Assembly (NCBI RefSeq): GCF_042684485.1
Contig: NZ_JBHULM010000011.1
Coordinates: 310,001 to 374,000, forward strand
Length of the DNA: 64,000 nucleotides
Direction: 5' to 3'
Source of the DNA: Oceanihabitans gracilariae
GTDB lineage: Bacteria > Bacteroidota > Bacteroidia > Flavobacteriales > Flavobacteriaceae
The translations under genes were made by a program, and so were the position numbers. Within the stretch, counting starts at the first letter, position 1, and each line of letters opens with the position of its first letter. The notes beneath the pieces were generated by a model. That model searched no databases. It was not told the origin of the DNA and saw nothing but the letters and a program-made list of their open reading frames with translations. Of the stretch, positions 34,211 through 42,415 are shown piece by piece.

Positions 34211-35211
34211 TATGCTTCTATTTCTAATTTTCTTGGCTTATATTTTTTTGCAACTTCTGCAATTAACTTAATATGCTCTGGACTAGTACCACAGCAGCCA
34301 CCAATAATATTGATTAAATTATCTTGTAAATACGATTCAATATAGGTTTGCATTTCTTTTGGTGTTTGGTCATATTCACCAAATGCATTTGGCAATCCTG
34401 CATTTGGATGTGCAGAAGTAAAAAACTCGGTTTCATTAGATAAGCGTTGTAAATAAGGTTTTAGTTGCTCTGCTCCTAAAGCACAATTAAAACCTACACT
34501 TAATAATGGAATATGAGAAATAGAAGTTAAAAAAGCTTCAACCGTTTGACCTGACAAAGTTCTTCCTGATGCATCTGTAATGGTACCAGAAACCATTACT
34601 GGAATATCGATATTTCGTGCTTCTTTCACTTCTTCAATAGCAAATAATGCGGCTTTTGCATTAAGTGTATCAAAAATGGTTTCAACCAAAAGAATATCTA
34701 CTCCTCCATCTAGTAAAGCTTCTACTTGTTGCTTGTAGGCAACGCGTAATTCTTCAAAAGTAATGGCTCTATATTCTGGTCTGTTTACATCAGGAGATAA
34801 ACTAGCTGTTCGGTTTGTTGGACCAATACTTCCTGCTACAAATCGAGGTTTATTTGGATTCTTTTTTGTGAATTCTTCGGCAACTTTTTTTGCTATTTTG
34901 GCTGACTCAAAATTTAGTTCGTATACCAAATCTTCCATATTGTAATCTGCCATTGCTATTGTAGTACCAGAAAAAGTGTTGGTTTCTACAATATCTGCTC
35001 CTGCTTCAAAATATTTAGCATGAATGGTTGCAATGGCTTCTGGTTGGGTAAGCGACAGCAAATCATTATTACCTTTTAAAGAAGTTGGATATTCTTTAAA
35101 GCGTTCACCACGAAAATCTTCTTCGGTAAAATCATACTGCTGAAGCATAGTACCCATGGCACCATCTAGCACTAAAATATGTTGTTTTAAAATTTGTTTT
35201 ATATCTGACAT
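34210..35211 (-). CDS. metH: Methionine synthase, homocysteine S-methyltransferase domain
   Basis: This 333-residue protein is the N-terminal module of MetH as a free-standing gene. It opens with Leu-Asp-Gly-Ala-Met-Gly-Thr-Met-Leu-Gln and has Glu-Thr-Asn-Thr-Phe. The zinc-binding cysteines are in Gly-Phe-Asn-Cys-Ala-Leu-Gly and Gly-Gly-Cys-Cys-Gly-Thr. It hands homocysteine to the folate/B12 protein encoded downstream with a one-base overlap. The split is at the natural domain border, so it is unlikely to be a broken gene. Upstream are about 55 bases, then the SAM-I riboswitch. Confidence 0.95.
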   Translation of the reverse strand: MSDIKQILKQHILVLDGAMGTMLQQYDFTEEDFRGERFKEYPTSLKGNNDLLSLTQPEAIATIHAKYFEAGADIVETNTFSGTTIAMADYNMEDLVYELNFESAKIAKKVAEEFTKKNPNKPRFVAGSIGPTNRTASLSPDVNRPEYRAITFEELRVAYKQQVEALLDGGVDILLVETIFDTLNAKAALFAIEEVKEARNIDIPVMVSGTITDASGRTLSGQTVEAFLTSISHIPLLSVGFNCALGAEQLKPYLQRLSNETEFFTSAHPNAGLPNAFGEYDQTPKEMQTYIESYLQDNLINIIGGCCGTSPEHIKLIAEVAKKYKPRKLEIEA

Positions 35212-35265
35212 GTTATATTAAATTATATAAATGTCATCAGGAAGGGAAGTAAGAGAATTACTTAT

Positions 35266-35380
35266 GGTTATCTGTCTGTTTACTGAAGATTCAGTAAAAA
35301 GTAGAATTTAGCACCTTCTTTTTTATAAAGGGTTGCCAAGGCTTCAATGGGTCTATTCCCTCTGCCTTTCGTGATAACAT
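35266..35380 (-). promoter_or_regulatory. SAM-I riboswitch upstream of metH
   Basis: Read on the minus strand the region shows the S-box order: TTATC of P1 (35377-35373), then a GAGGGAATAGACCC-type P2 arm, GAAGCCTTGGCAACCC at the P2/P3 region, AAGGTGCTAAATTC of P3/P4, and the closing GATAA of P1 (35272-35268). These core words match those of the second copy at 48910-49030. A small stem AAGTAA/TTACTT (about 35248-35264) follows the aptamer but has no U-tract, so control may be translational or through a weaker terminator. Confidence 0.92.
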
Positions 35381-35410
35381 TCAATACGATTATGAACAAA
35401 TACCATTTAC

Positions 35411-35440
35411 TAATTGAAATTTCAATAATAATTTCAATTA
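35411..35440. repeat. 10-bp inverted repeat between cysM and the metH riboswitch
   Basis: TAATTGAAAT pairs perfectly with ATTTCAATTA around a 10-base loop. On the minus strand it lies about 50-80 bases after the cysM stop and just before the presumed metH promoter (a TATTTG word at 35397-35402). It could end cysM transcription or bind a regulator; no clear U-tract follows. Confidence 0.5.
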
Positions 35441-35491
35441 ACAACTAGTATTAAAGTGTAAAATAACAGAATAAAAATAGGATAACCAATT

Positions 35492-36382
35492 TTATTCATA
35501 TAAATCTGAAGAAATATAGCGATCTCCTATATCGCAAATAATAGCAACAATGATTCCTTTATCTATTTGTTCTGCAATTTGTAAAGCAGAAGCTACAGAG
35601 CCACCACTACTCATTCCTGCAAAAACACCTTCTTCTTTTGCTAGTCTATTGGCTACTTCTCTTGCATCTTCTTCGCTTACATCAACTACTTGATCTACTT
35701 TAGAAGCATTAAATATTTTTGGTAAGTATGCTTCTGGCCATTTACGAATACCAGGAATTTTCGCACCATCCTTAGGTTGCGCTCCAACAATTACCACGTC
35801 TTTATTTTGCTCTTTTAAATAGGTAGAAACTCCCATAATGGTTCCTGTGGTTCCCATGGCAGAAACAAAATGTGTAATTTCTCCGTTAGTATCGTTCCAG
35901 ATTTCTGGTCCAGTAGTTTTATAATGTGCTTTCCAGTTATCTTCATTAGCAAACTGATTCAGCATAAAATAGCCTTTCTCTTCACTTAATTGAATGGCTA
36001 AATCTCTTGCTCCTTCAATACCAACATCTACAGAAGTTAAAATTAATTCTGCACCATAAGCACGCATGGTTTTAATGCGCTCTTTGGTAGAGTTTTCTGG
36101 CATTATAAGCACCATATTTAAACCTGAAAGCTGTGCAATAAACGCTAAAGCAATACCTGTATTACCACTTGTTGCTTCAACTAGCGTATCTCCTTTTTTA
36201 ATATCACCACGTTTTAAGGCTTCGGTAATCATATTAAAAGCAGCTCTATCTTTAACGCTTCCTCCAGGATTTTTTCCTTCTAATTTTAAAAACAAGCGAA
36301 CACCTTCTTTTTGTATAATATGTGTTGCTTCTACTAAAGGTGTATTACCAATTAAGTCTGTTATTGATTTTCCTTCTATCAT
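35492..36382 (-). CDS. cysM: Cysteine synthase (O-acetylserine sulfhydrylase, CysM type)
   Basis: The 296-residue PLP fold-type II enzyme makes cysteine from O-acetylserine and sulfide. It shows Ile-Gly-Asn-Thr-Pro-Leu-Val, the PLP lysine in Pro-Gly-Gly-Ser-Val-Lys-Asp-Arg-Ala, the substrate loop Glu-Ala-Thr-Ser-Gly-Asn-Thr-Gly-Ile and the phosphate-binding Gly-Thr-Thr-Gly-Thr. Length and wording are closer to CysM than CysK. The start overlaps the stop of the serine acetyltransferase gene by one base (TAATG), so substrate producer and user are coupled. Confidence 0.94.
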   Translation of the reverse strand: MIEGKSITDLIGNTPLVEATHIIQKEGVRLFLKLEGKNPGGSVKDRAAFNMITEALKRGDIKKGDTLVEATSGNTGIALAFIAQLSGLNMVLIMPENSTKERIKTMRAYGAELILTSVDVGIEGARDLAIQLSEEKGYFMLNQFANEDNWKAHYKTTGPEIWNDTNGEITHFVSAMGTTGTIMGVSTYLKEQNKDVVIVGAQPKDGAKIPGIRKWPEAYLPKIFNASKVDQVVDVSEEDAREVANRLAKEEGVFAGMSSGGSVASALQIAEQIDKGIIVAIICDIGDRYISSDLYE

Positions 36383-37110
36383 TATTTTCTTGTCTTTATT
36401 TTTATTTCAGATTGATAGGTTACCAAAGAATTTGCTGGAACAGATTCTGTAATCCAAACATTAGCTCCAATAATACTATTTTTTCCTATAACAATATCGC
36501 CACCAAGAATAGTTGCGTTTGCATAAATGGTTACATTATCTTCAATAGTAGGATGTCTTTTTGTGGAAGCAAGACTTTTTTTAACTTGAATTCCGCCTAA
36601 AGTAACTCCTTGATAAATTTTTACTTGACTTTTTATAATAGCAGTTTCGCCTATTACAACACCTGTACCATGATCTATAAAAAAAGAATCACCTATAGTC
36701 GCTCCTGCATGAATATCTATTCCTGTAATGCCATGAATATACTCTGACATCATTCTAGAAAGAATATATAAGTTTAATGAATAAAACTCATGACTTAAAC
36801 GATATATAGCTATGGCGTGAAAACCAGGATATGCTAAGTATACTTCTTCTAAACTTTTACAAGCAGGATCATTTGCTTTTGCCGCTTTGGCATCTAATTC
36901 AATTTTCTTTTTAATTAGATGTAATTTATCTGCAAAATTTTTCCAGATAATTTCTCCATTAAGAACTTTTAGTTCTTTTGAAAATTTTAAAAAAACTGCT
37001 TTTAAGTATTCTAATTCTACTTTTTGCTTTTCTTCTTCTTCAAATAAAGCATAAAACAAATCTTTAGTAAAAACTGCTACTTCTTCTTTTAGTCGAAGGT
37101 TAAAAATCAT
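36382..37110 (-). CDS. Serine O-acetyltransferase
   Basis: The 242-residue enzyme acetylates serine. An alpha-helical N-terminal region (about 1-125) is followed by a left-handed beta-helix with hexapeptide repeats. The active-site segment Gly-Ile-Asp-Ile-His-Ala-Gly-Ala-Thr-Ile-Gly (about 150-160) includes the catalytic Asp-His pair. His-Gly-Thr-Gly-Val-Val-Ile-Gly-Glu-Thr follows at about 170. It fits the EpsC/CysE family. The gene is six bases downstream of the reductase gene and overlaps cysM, forming part of the cysteine operon. Confidence 0.93.
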   Translation of the reverse strand: MIFNLRLKEEVAVFTKDLFYALFEEEEKQKVELEYLKAVFLKFSKELKVLNGEIIWKNFADKLHLIKKKIELDAKAAKANDPACKSLEEVYLAYPGFHAIAIYRLSHEFYSLNLYILSRMMSEYIHGITGIDIHAGATIGDSFFIDHGTGVVIGETAIIKSQVKIYQGVTLGGIQVKKSLASTKRHPTIEDNVTIYANATILGGDIVIGKNSIIGANVWITESVPANSLVTYQSEIKIKTRK

Positions 37111-37115
37111 TTAAA

Positions 37116-38165
37116 TTAATTGATAGATTGAACTACTGCTTTTGGTGCTTCTTTACGTGTACCATCAAAACCATCAATACCACTAACTGTTGTATATTTT
37201 AACACATACTTTTTACCTGGATTGATAATTTTATATGCAGACTGACACATTAAGGTTGCTTCATGAAAACCACACAAAATCAACTTTAGTTTTCCTTCGT
37301 ATGTATTTACATCTCCAATAGCAAAGATACCCGGAATATTTGTTTGATAGTCTAAAGTATCTACTTTTATAGCATTTTTAACAATTTCTAATCCCCAATC
37401 ACCAATAGGTCCTAGTTTTGGCGACAGTCCAAAAAGCGGAATAAAATGATCGGTTTCTAACAATATTTTTTCACCTTCTTTAGTAACTGTAATTCCTTCT
37501 AGCTTATTATTACCATGTAAAGCAGTTACTTCGGCTGGAGTTATAAGATTTATTTTACCTTGTTTTTTAAGTTCTTGTACTTTTTCAACAGAATCTAAAG
37601 CACCACGAAACTCATTTCTTCTATGAACTAAAGTCACTTGAGAAGCCACATCTGTTAAAAACACACTCCAATCTAAGGCAGAATCTCCACCACCAGAAAT
37701 CACCACTTTTTTATCTCTGTACACTTCAGGATCTTTAATAAAGTATTCTACACCTTTATCTTCGTAATAGGCAATGTTTTCAATCTTTGGTTTTCTAGGT
37801 TCAAAAGAACCTAAGCCACCAGCAATGGCAACTACAGGTGCTTGGTGTTGCGTTCCTTTATTGGTGGTAACGATAAAACTTCCGTCTTCTTGTTTTTCAA
37901 TAGTTTCTGCACGTTCCCCTAAGGTAAAACCTGGTTCAAACTGTCTTCCTTGCTCTAATAAATTAGCGGTTAAATCTCCTGCTAAAACCTCTGGAAAACC
38001 AGGAATATCATAAATAGGTTTTTTAGGATAAATCTCTGAACATTGTCCGCCAGGCTGAGGCAGCGCGTCAATTAAATGGCACTTTAATTTTAGCAATCCT
38101 GCCTCAAAAACTGTGAATAAACCTGTTGGACCTGCTCCTATTATTAATATATCTGTTTTAATCAT
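37116..38165 (-). CDS. Ferredoxin-NADP reductase-like flavoprotein (thioredoxin reductase fold)
   Basis: The 349-residue protein has an FAD-binding Gly-Ala-Gly-Pro-Thr-Gly near residue 10, an NADPH-binding Gly-Gly-Gly-Asp-Ser-Ala in the middle and Phe-Ala-Ile-Gly-Asp-Val near residue 290. The CxxC disulfide of thioredoxin reductases is absent at the usual place, as in the YumC-type ferredoxin/flavodoxin-NADP reductases. Its place in a cysteine operon with a ferredoxin-type siroheme reductase suggests it supplies reduced ferredoxin for sulfite reduction. It overlaps the upstream siroheme gene by eight bases. The electron-donor role is inferred. Confidence 0.85.
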   Translation of the reverse strand: MIKTDILIIGAGPTGLFTVFEAGLLKLKCHLIDALPQPGGQCSEIYPKKPIYDIPGFPEVLAGDLTANLLEQGRQFEPGFTLGERAETIEKQEDGSFIVTTNKGTQHQAPVVAIAGGLGSFEPRKPKIENIAYYEDKGVEYFIKDPEVYRDKKVVISGGGDSALDWSVFLTDVASQVTLVHRRNEFRGALDSVEKVQELKKQGKINLITPAEVTALHGNNKLEGITVTKEGEKILLETDHFIPLFGLSPKLGPIGDWGLEIVKNAIKVDTLDYQTNIPGIFAIGDVNTYEGKLKLILCGFHEATLMCQSAYKIINPGKKYVLKYTTVSGIDGFDGTRKEAPKAVVQSIN

Positions 38166-38754
38166 GATGTACTTCTTTTTTACTAATTAACCCTTTTGTA
38201 AACTCGTTAAGCGTTTCTACTTTTTCTTCGAAATCGCCTTTTATTGTTTTTCTAAAAATGTTTAAATTTTTAACCATATCGTCAATATTATCAGGAATAA
38301 CATCTTCAAAAGATTGACGTAAGCGTTTGGCTGTTGTTGGTGATTTTCCGTTGGTAGAAATGGCTATTTTTACATTTCCTTTGGTAACAATTCCTCCCAT
38401 ATAAAAATCGCAATATGGAGGATTATCTGCCACATTGACTAGAATATTTCTTTGCTTGCAATCTTGGTACACCTCAATATTTACATCTACATTATCTGTA
38501 GTAGCAATAACAATATGTTTATTACTTAAATGCAAATCATTATAAACACCATCAAGCATTTCTACTCCATATTCTGTAGCTAATGCAATAGTTTCGGCTC
38601 TATAAAAAGGAGCTATCATTTGCACTTTTGCATTCGGACTAGACTTTAGTAAAAAGTTTAATTTTTCTAAAGCTACGTTACCTCCTCCAACAATAAGAAC
38701 GTTGAGTTGTTCTACTTTTAAAAAAATTGGATATAAGTTATTTCTATCTTCCAT
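38158..38754 (-). CDS. Precorrin-2 dehydrogenase/sirohydrochlorin ferrochelatase-like (Met8/CysG-N)
   Basis: The 198-residue protein matches the N-terminal half of CysG. A Rossmann motif (Val-Gly-Gly-Gly-Asn-Val-Ala) sits near residue 22, followed by Ala-Thr-Thr-Asp-Asn-Val-Asp, Pro-Pro-Tyr-Cys-Asp-Phe and Ile-Ala-Ile-Ser-Thr-Asn-Gly-Lys-Ser-Pro. It oxidises precorrin-2 and inserts iron, giving siroheme. With CobA directly upstream it supplies the cofactor for the siroheme reductase of the same operon. Confidence 0.92.
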   Translation of the reverse strand: MEDRNNLYPIFLKVEQLNVLIVGGGNVALEKLNFLLKSSPNAKVQMIAPFYRAETIALATEYGVEMLDGVYNDLHLSNKHIVIATTDNVDVNIEVYQDCKQRNILVNVADNPPYCDFYMGGIVTKGNVKIAISTNGKSPTTAKRLRQSFEDVIPDNIDDMVKNLNIFRKTIKGDFEEKVETLNEFTKGLISKKEVHHD

Positions 38755-38766
38755 TTCTATTCCTTG

Positions 38767-39540
38767 TTATGCAGAAATTACTTCTGGTTGCTTAATAACT
38801 TCATTAAAAATAGAATTTAGCTGTACGCGTTTTTCAACCACTTCACCAATAACAATTATAGCAGGATTTGCTAGTTGTTTTTCTGTAACTACATTACAAA
38901 TAGTTTCTATGGTTCCTACGCCAAATTTCTCGTCTTTCGTTGTTCCGTTTTGAATAATTGCTATTGGAGTTTTTGCTTTTCCTTCAGCAGAAAAAATAGA
39001 TACAATTTCTTTTAGTTTTCCCATTCCCATTAAAATAACAACGGTTGCTGAAGATTTTGCAGCAATCGCTACATCTTTTGAAATAGCATGCGATTTAGTA
39101 GTACCTGTAATTACCCAAAAACTTTCTGAACTTCCTCTTTTTGTTAACGGAATTCCTTGATAAGCAGGAACAGCTAATGAAGAAGATATACCAGGAACCA
39201 TGTAGGTTTCTAGTCCAAATTGTCTTACATAATCAATCTCTTCTGCACCACGACCAAAAATAAAAGGATCTCCTCCTTTTAAACGTACTACATGTCCGTG
39301 AGATTTAGCTCTAGCAACAATTAAGTCATTAATTTGTTCTTGCTGATACGCATAACAACCTCTACGTTTACCTACAAAAATAAGTTCTGTATCAGTTGAA
39401 GCATAGGTCAATAATTCTTTATTTACAAGGGCATCATACAAAATAACATCTGCATTTTTAATGGCTTTAATTGCTTTTAAAGTAATTAAATCTGGATCTC
39501 CAGGACCTGCTCCTACTACTGTTAGTTTTGGTGTTTTCAT
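38767..39540 (-). CDS. cobA: Uroporphyrinogen-III C-methyltransferase
   Basis: The 257-residue SAM-dependent enzyme makes precorrin-2 from uroporphyrinogen III. It has Val-Gly-Ala-Gly-Pro-Gly-Asp-Pro-Asp-Leu near residue 8, Leu-Lys-Gly-Gly-Asp-Pro-Phe-Ile-Phe-Gly-Arg-Gly and Val-Pro-Gly-Ile-Ser-Ser. It forms the first siroheme-specific step, with the Met8-like protein encoded 12 bases downstream. Length is normal for a free-standing CobA/SUMT. Confidence 0.95.
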   Translation of the reverse strand: MKTPKLTVVGAGPGDPDLITLKAIKAIKNADVILYDALVNKELLTYASTDTELIFVGKRRGCYAYQQEQINDLIVARAKSHGHVVRLKGGDPFIFGRGAEEIDYVRQFGLETYMVPGISSSLAVPAYQGIPLTKRGSSESFWVITGTTKSHAISKDVAIAAKSSATVVILMGMGKLKEIVSIFSAEGKAKTPIAIIQNGTTKDEKFGVGTIETICNVVTEKQLANPAIIVIGEVVEKRVQLNSIFNEVIKQPEVISA

Positions 39541-39562
39541 CTTCTTAAATTTTAGTAGTAAG

Positions 39563-41656
39563 CTAGCTTACCAATTGTTTTTCATTTTCTCTAAACACAC
39601 GAACAGCTTCTAAAAAATCTTCGGCATTTTTAATATAACTTTTTGCAAATGCTTGGGTTGGCGCATTATTTTTTATCTGATAAATTAATTTAGAAAAAGA
39701 CACACCTAAATTAATTTTATTGTTTTCTACAAACTCAGTTTGAAACGTATTTATAATTCCTGCTTGTGTATTGGTGGAAATATTTTCGGAAAGTAAAATC
39801 GCTTTCGCGGAATTTACCATAGAACGATACGCAAAGTAGATAGCATTAGAATACACTTTATTAGTAAAAGCTTCTTTTGCTGTTTCTATTTTTTCTTCAC
39901 TTTCCAGAAATAAAGTTGCAATTAAATCAATAACAACACCTGCACATTCTCCAATTCCGATAGCTTTTACGTATGCTTCATTAGTTCCCCAATCTATAAA
40001 ATCTTCTTGTGTTAAGTTGGTAGCATCAGAAAGGTCTTTTAGCATTTCATAAAAATACTTTTCGCCTTGTTGCAAATAATAATCTACAAATAGCTTTCCG
40101 TTTCCGTTAGTTTCGAAATCATTTAAAATTCTACGTAATGCTTCTGGTCCTCTTCTACTAGGCACTTTTACCACTTTATCAGCAAAAACACCTTGACCAT
40201 TTCCTTTATTTCCTCCACCTAAAAGTACTTGTAAAGCTGGAGCTACTAATTTATCTGGCGTACGAATAGACATACCTTGAAAACCAATATTTGCAGCATT
40301 ATGTTGACCGCAAGCATTCATACAACCACTAATTTTGATGATTAAATCTTCGTTTTTTAAATATTGTGGGTATTCTGTTTTTATAACACGTTCCAGCTCA
40401 TCTGCAATTCCTGTGCTGCTTGCAATACCTAAATTACAAGTATCTGTTCCTGGACATGCAGTAATATCAACCGCTTTATTGTAACCTGCTTCAACAAAAC
40501 CTAATTTGGCTAATTCTTGGTAGAAAAATGGTAATAAATCTGCTTTTACAAACGGAATTAATATATTCTGACGTAGGCTTAAACGAATTTCTCCTGCAGC
40601 ATAATTTTGCACTAAATCTGCTAATAATCGTGCTTTGTCCGTATAAAAATCTCCTAGAAGCACTTTAATTCCTATGGCAACATATCCTTCTTGTTTTTGC
40701 GGAATGACATTAGTAGCTTTCCATAATTGAAATGCTTCTTCATCTTCAATTTCTACTGTTGGCGCTTCAACAGAAACAGGAATAGAAACCGGATAATTCT
40801 CTGCATCAATAGCTACAGACTTATATTCGATAGCATCTTGTTCTTCTTCTACCAATTTTTTAAAAGCATCTAAACCAATGTCTTTAATTAAGAATTTCAT
40901 TCTTGCTTTGGCACGACTTTTACGTTCGCCATGACGATCAAAAACTCTTAAGACACCTTCCATTACAGGAATTATTTTATCGGATTCTAAAAAACCATAA
41001 AACACATCTGCATGTCTTGGCTGCGAGCCTAAACCACCACCAAGCATCACTTTAAAACCTCTTACTCCGTTTTTAATTTTAGCAATAAATCCTAAATCAT
41101 GCATGTAAGACAAGCCTGTATCTTCTTCTGTAGCAGAAAAAGACACTTTAAATTTTCTACCCATTTCTTGACAAATAGGATTGCGTAAAAAGAACTTAAA
41201 AATAGCATCTGCATATGGAGAAACATCAAAAGGCTCCTTAACATCTATTCCTGCAGTTTCGCTTGCTGTAACATTACGAACTGTATTACCACAAGCCTCA
41301 CGAAGTGTAACATCATCACGCTCTAATTCTGCCCAAAGTTCTGGTGTTCTATCCAGATCTACATAATGAATTTGAATATCTTGACGTGTAGTAATGTGTA
41401 ATCTACCACGAGAATACTCATCAGAAACATCTGCAATTCTGTGCAACTGGTTGCTTAAAACTTTACCATAAGGAAGCTTTATTCTAATCATTTGCACGCC
41501 TTGTTGACGTTGTCCGTAAACACCTCTTGCCAAACGAAGACTTCTAAATTTTTCTTCGTCTACTTTTCCAGCTTTAAAAAGTTCAATTTTATTGGCTAAG
41601 TCAATAATATCTTGCTCTACTACTGGGTTTTCTATTTCGGTTCTAAAACTTTGCAT
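39563..41656 (-). CDS. Ferredoxin-type sulfite/nitrite reductase with C-terminal HEPN-like extension
   Basis: The 697-residue protein has the two half-domains of siroheme reductases. Cluster ligands are in Cys-Pro-Gly-Thr-Asp-Thr-Cys and Gly-Cys-Met-Asn-Ala-Cys-Gly-Gln-His, which together hold the 4Fe-4S cluster bridged to siroheme. The N-terminal active-site Arg-Gly-Arg-Leu-His and Arg-Gln-Asp-Ile segments are present. After about residue 560 the usual enzyme ends, but this protein continues for about 130 helical residues (Tyr-Ser-Asn-Ala-Ile-Tyr-Phe-Ala-Tyr-Arg-Ser-Met), like a HEPN domain. Gene context (cysH, siroheme genes, cysteine genes) favours sulfite over nitrite as substrate. The role of the extension is unknown. 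Confidence 0.9.
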   Translation of the reverse strand: MQSFRTEIENPVVEQDIIDLANKIELFKAGKVDEEKFRSLRLARGVYGQRQQGVQMIRIKLPYGKVLSNQLHRIADVSDEYSRGRLHITTRQDIQIHYVDLDRTPELWAELERDDVTLREACGNTVRNVTASETAGIDVKEPFDVSPYADAIFKFFLRNPICQEMGRKFKVSFSATEEDTGLSYMHDLGFIAKIKNGVRGFKVMLGGGLGSQPRHADVFYGFLESDKIIPVMEGVLRVFDRHGERKSRAKARMKFLIKDIGLDAFKKLVEEEQDAIEYKSVAIDAENYPVSIPVSVEAPTVEIEDEEAFQLWKATNVIPQKQEGYVAIGIKVLLGDFYTDKARLLADLVQNYAAGEIRLSLRQNILIPFVKADLLPFFYQELAKLGFVEAGYNKAVDITACPGTDTCNLGIASSTGIADELERVIKTEYPQYLKNEDLIIKISGCMNACGQHNAANIGFQGMSIRTPDKLVAPALQVLLGGGNKGNGQGVFADKVVKVPSRRGPEALRRILNDFETNGNGKLFVDYYLQQGEKYFYEMLKDLSDATNLTQEDFIDWGTNEAYVKAIGIGECAGVVIDLIATLFLESEEKIETAKEAFTNKVYSNAIYFAYRSMVNSAKAILLSENISTNTQAGIINTFQTEFVENNKINLGVSFSKLIYQIKNNAPTQAFAKSYIKNAEDFLEAVRVFRENEKQLVS

Positions 41657-41668
41657 ACTGTTTCAACT

Positions 41669-42289
41669 TTATTGTAAGTGTATACCACACTCTCTATTTT
41701 CTAAGGCTTTTATAGGATCAAAATACGTGTGGTTTTTAGGTAAATTATGTACTTCTAAATAATTATCTAAATCGTAATCTGACCAATAATAAAATGGGCT
41801 GATCTTTAAAATACCATCTTTACTGTAACTTAAAATATCTTTTTTATCTCTTAGTTCTGTTTGGCGTACTCTAATATTTGTAAACCATAATTCGGGTTGC
41901 TGTTCTTGTAATGCTCTTCTAAAAGGTTCTAATTTTACTACTTCAGAAAACAACGCATGATTATCATCTTCAACATTAGGCAAGCCTATGGTTTCTTCTA
42001 TTTCTTCTCTTGTTTTTAAAGATTGGTATTTTTTAATATTTAAATTATAATCTTTAATAAGGCTATCTGCATGTGCATAGGTTTCTGGTAAATTAAACAA
42101 GGTATCACACCAAACCACCTTAATATTTTTATCATGTTTAGACATGGTACTTAAAAGTATTGCCGAATATTTACCAAAACTGGTAGTTACTATCCTGTTG
42201 CTAGATAGCGTTAAAGCCCATTGAATTATTTCATCTGGTGTTTTGTTTCTTAGCTCTTTATTTAAGGTATCAATATCTAGTTTTATCAT
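41669..42289 (-). CDS. cysH: Phosphoadenylylsulfate (PAPS) reductase family protein
   Basis: The 206-residue protein shows the PP-loop-related segment Thr-Thr-Ser-Phe-Gly-Lys-Tyr-Ser-Ala, an Asp-Thr motif in Val-Trp-Cys-Asp-Thr-Leu-Phe, and the C-terminal catalytic Glu-Cys-Gly-Ile-His. The extra CC...CxxC cysteines of APS reductases are not seen, so PAPS is the likelier substrate, with thioredoxin as reductant. It is the first gene of the cys operon and abuts the reductase gene (12 bases). It is slightly shorter than the usual 230-240 residues. Confidence 0.88.
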   Translation of the reverse strand: MIKLDIDTLNKELRNKTPDEIIQWALTLSSNRIVTTSFGKYSAILLSTMSKHDKNIKVVWCDTLFNLPETYAHADSLIKDYNLNIKKYQSLKTREEIEETIGLPNVEDDNHALFSEVVKLEPFRRALQEQQPELWFTNIRVRQTELRDKKDILSYSKDGILKISPFYYWSDYDLDNYLEVHNLPKNHTYFDPIKALENRECGIHLQ

Positions 42290-42329
42290 GTCGTATTTTT
42301 ATTATTTCTATAATTCCTATCGATTTACT

Positions 42330-42415
42330 AGGATTAAAAAACAAATGTATACTTTTTATTTATTTCTAGTACTAAAAAAATCATAAAAATATAAGGCTAT
42401 TTCTAGTAAACTGTT
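42330..42415 (-). promoter_or_regulatory. Candidate cys operon promoter with repeated CTAGTA operator words
   Basis: On the minus strand, a TACATTTG word (42349-42342) matches the Bacteroidota -7 consensus TAnnTTTG and lies 53 bases upstream of the cysH start. Around it are three related words, in plus-strand view: TTTACTAGGA near 42335, TTTCTAGTACT near 42365 and TTTCTAGTAAA near 42403. The words straddle the presumed promoter and lie beside an Rrf2 gene, so they are candidate Rrf2-binding sites. No convincing -33 TTG is present. Confidence 0.45.

Noticed and set aside
34763..34945. Short plus-strand frames within metH genes (also 32187, 32472, 33036)
   Set aside because: All are shadows of conserved MetH coding sequence on the other strand.
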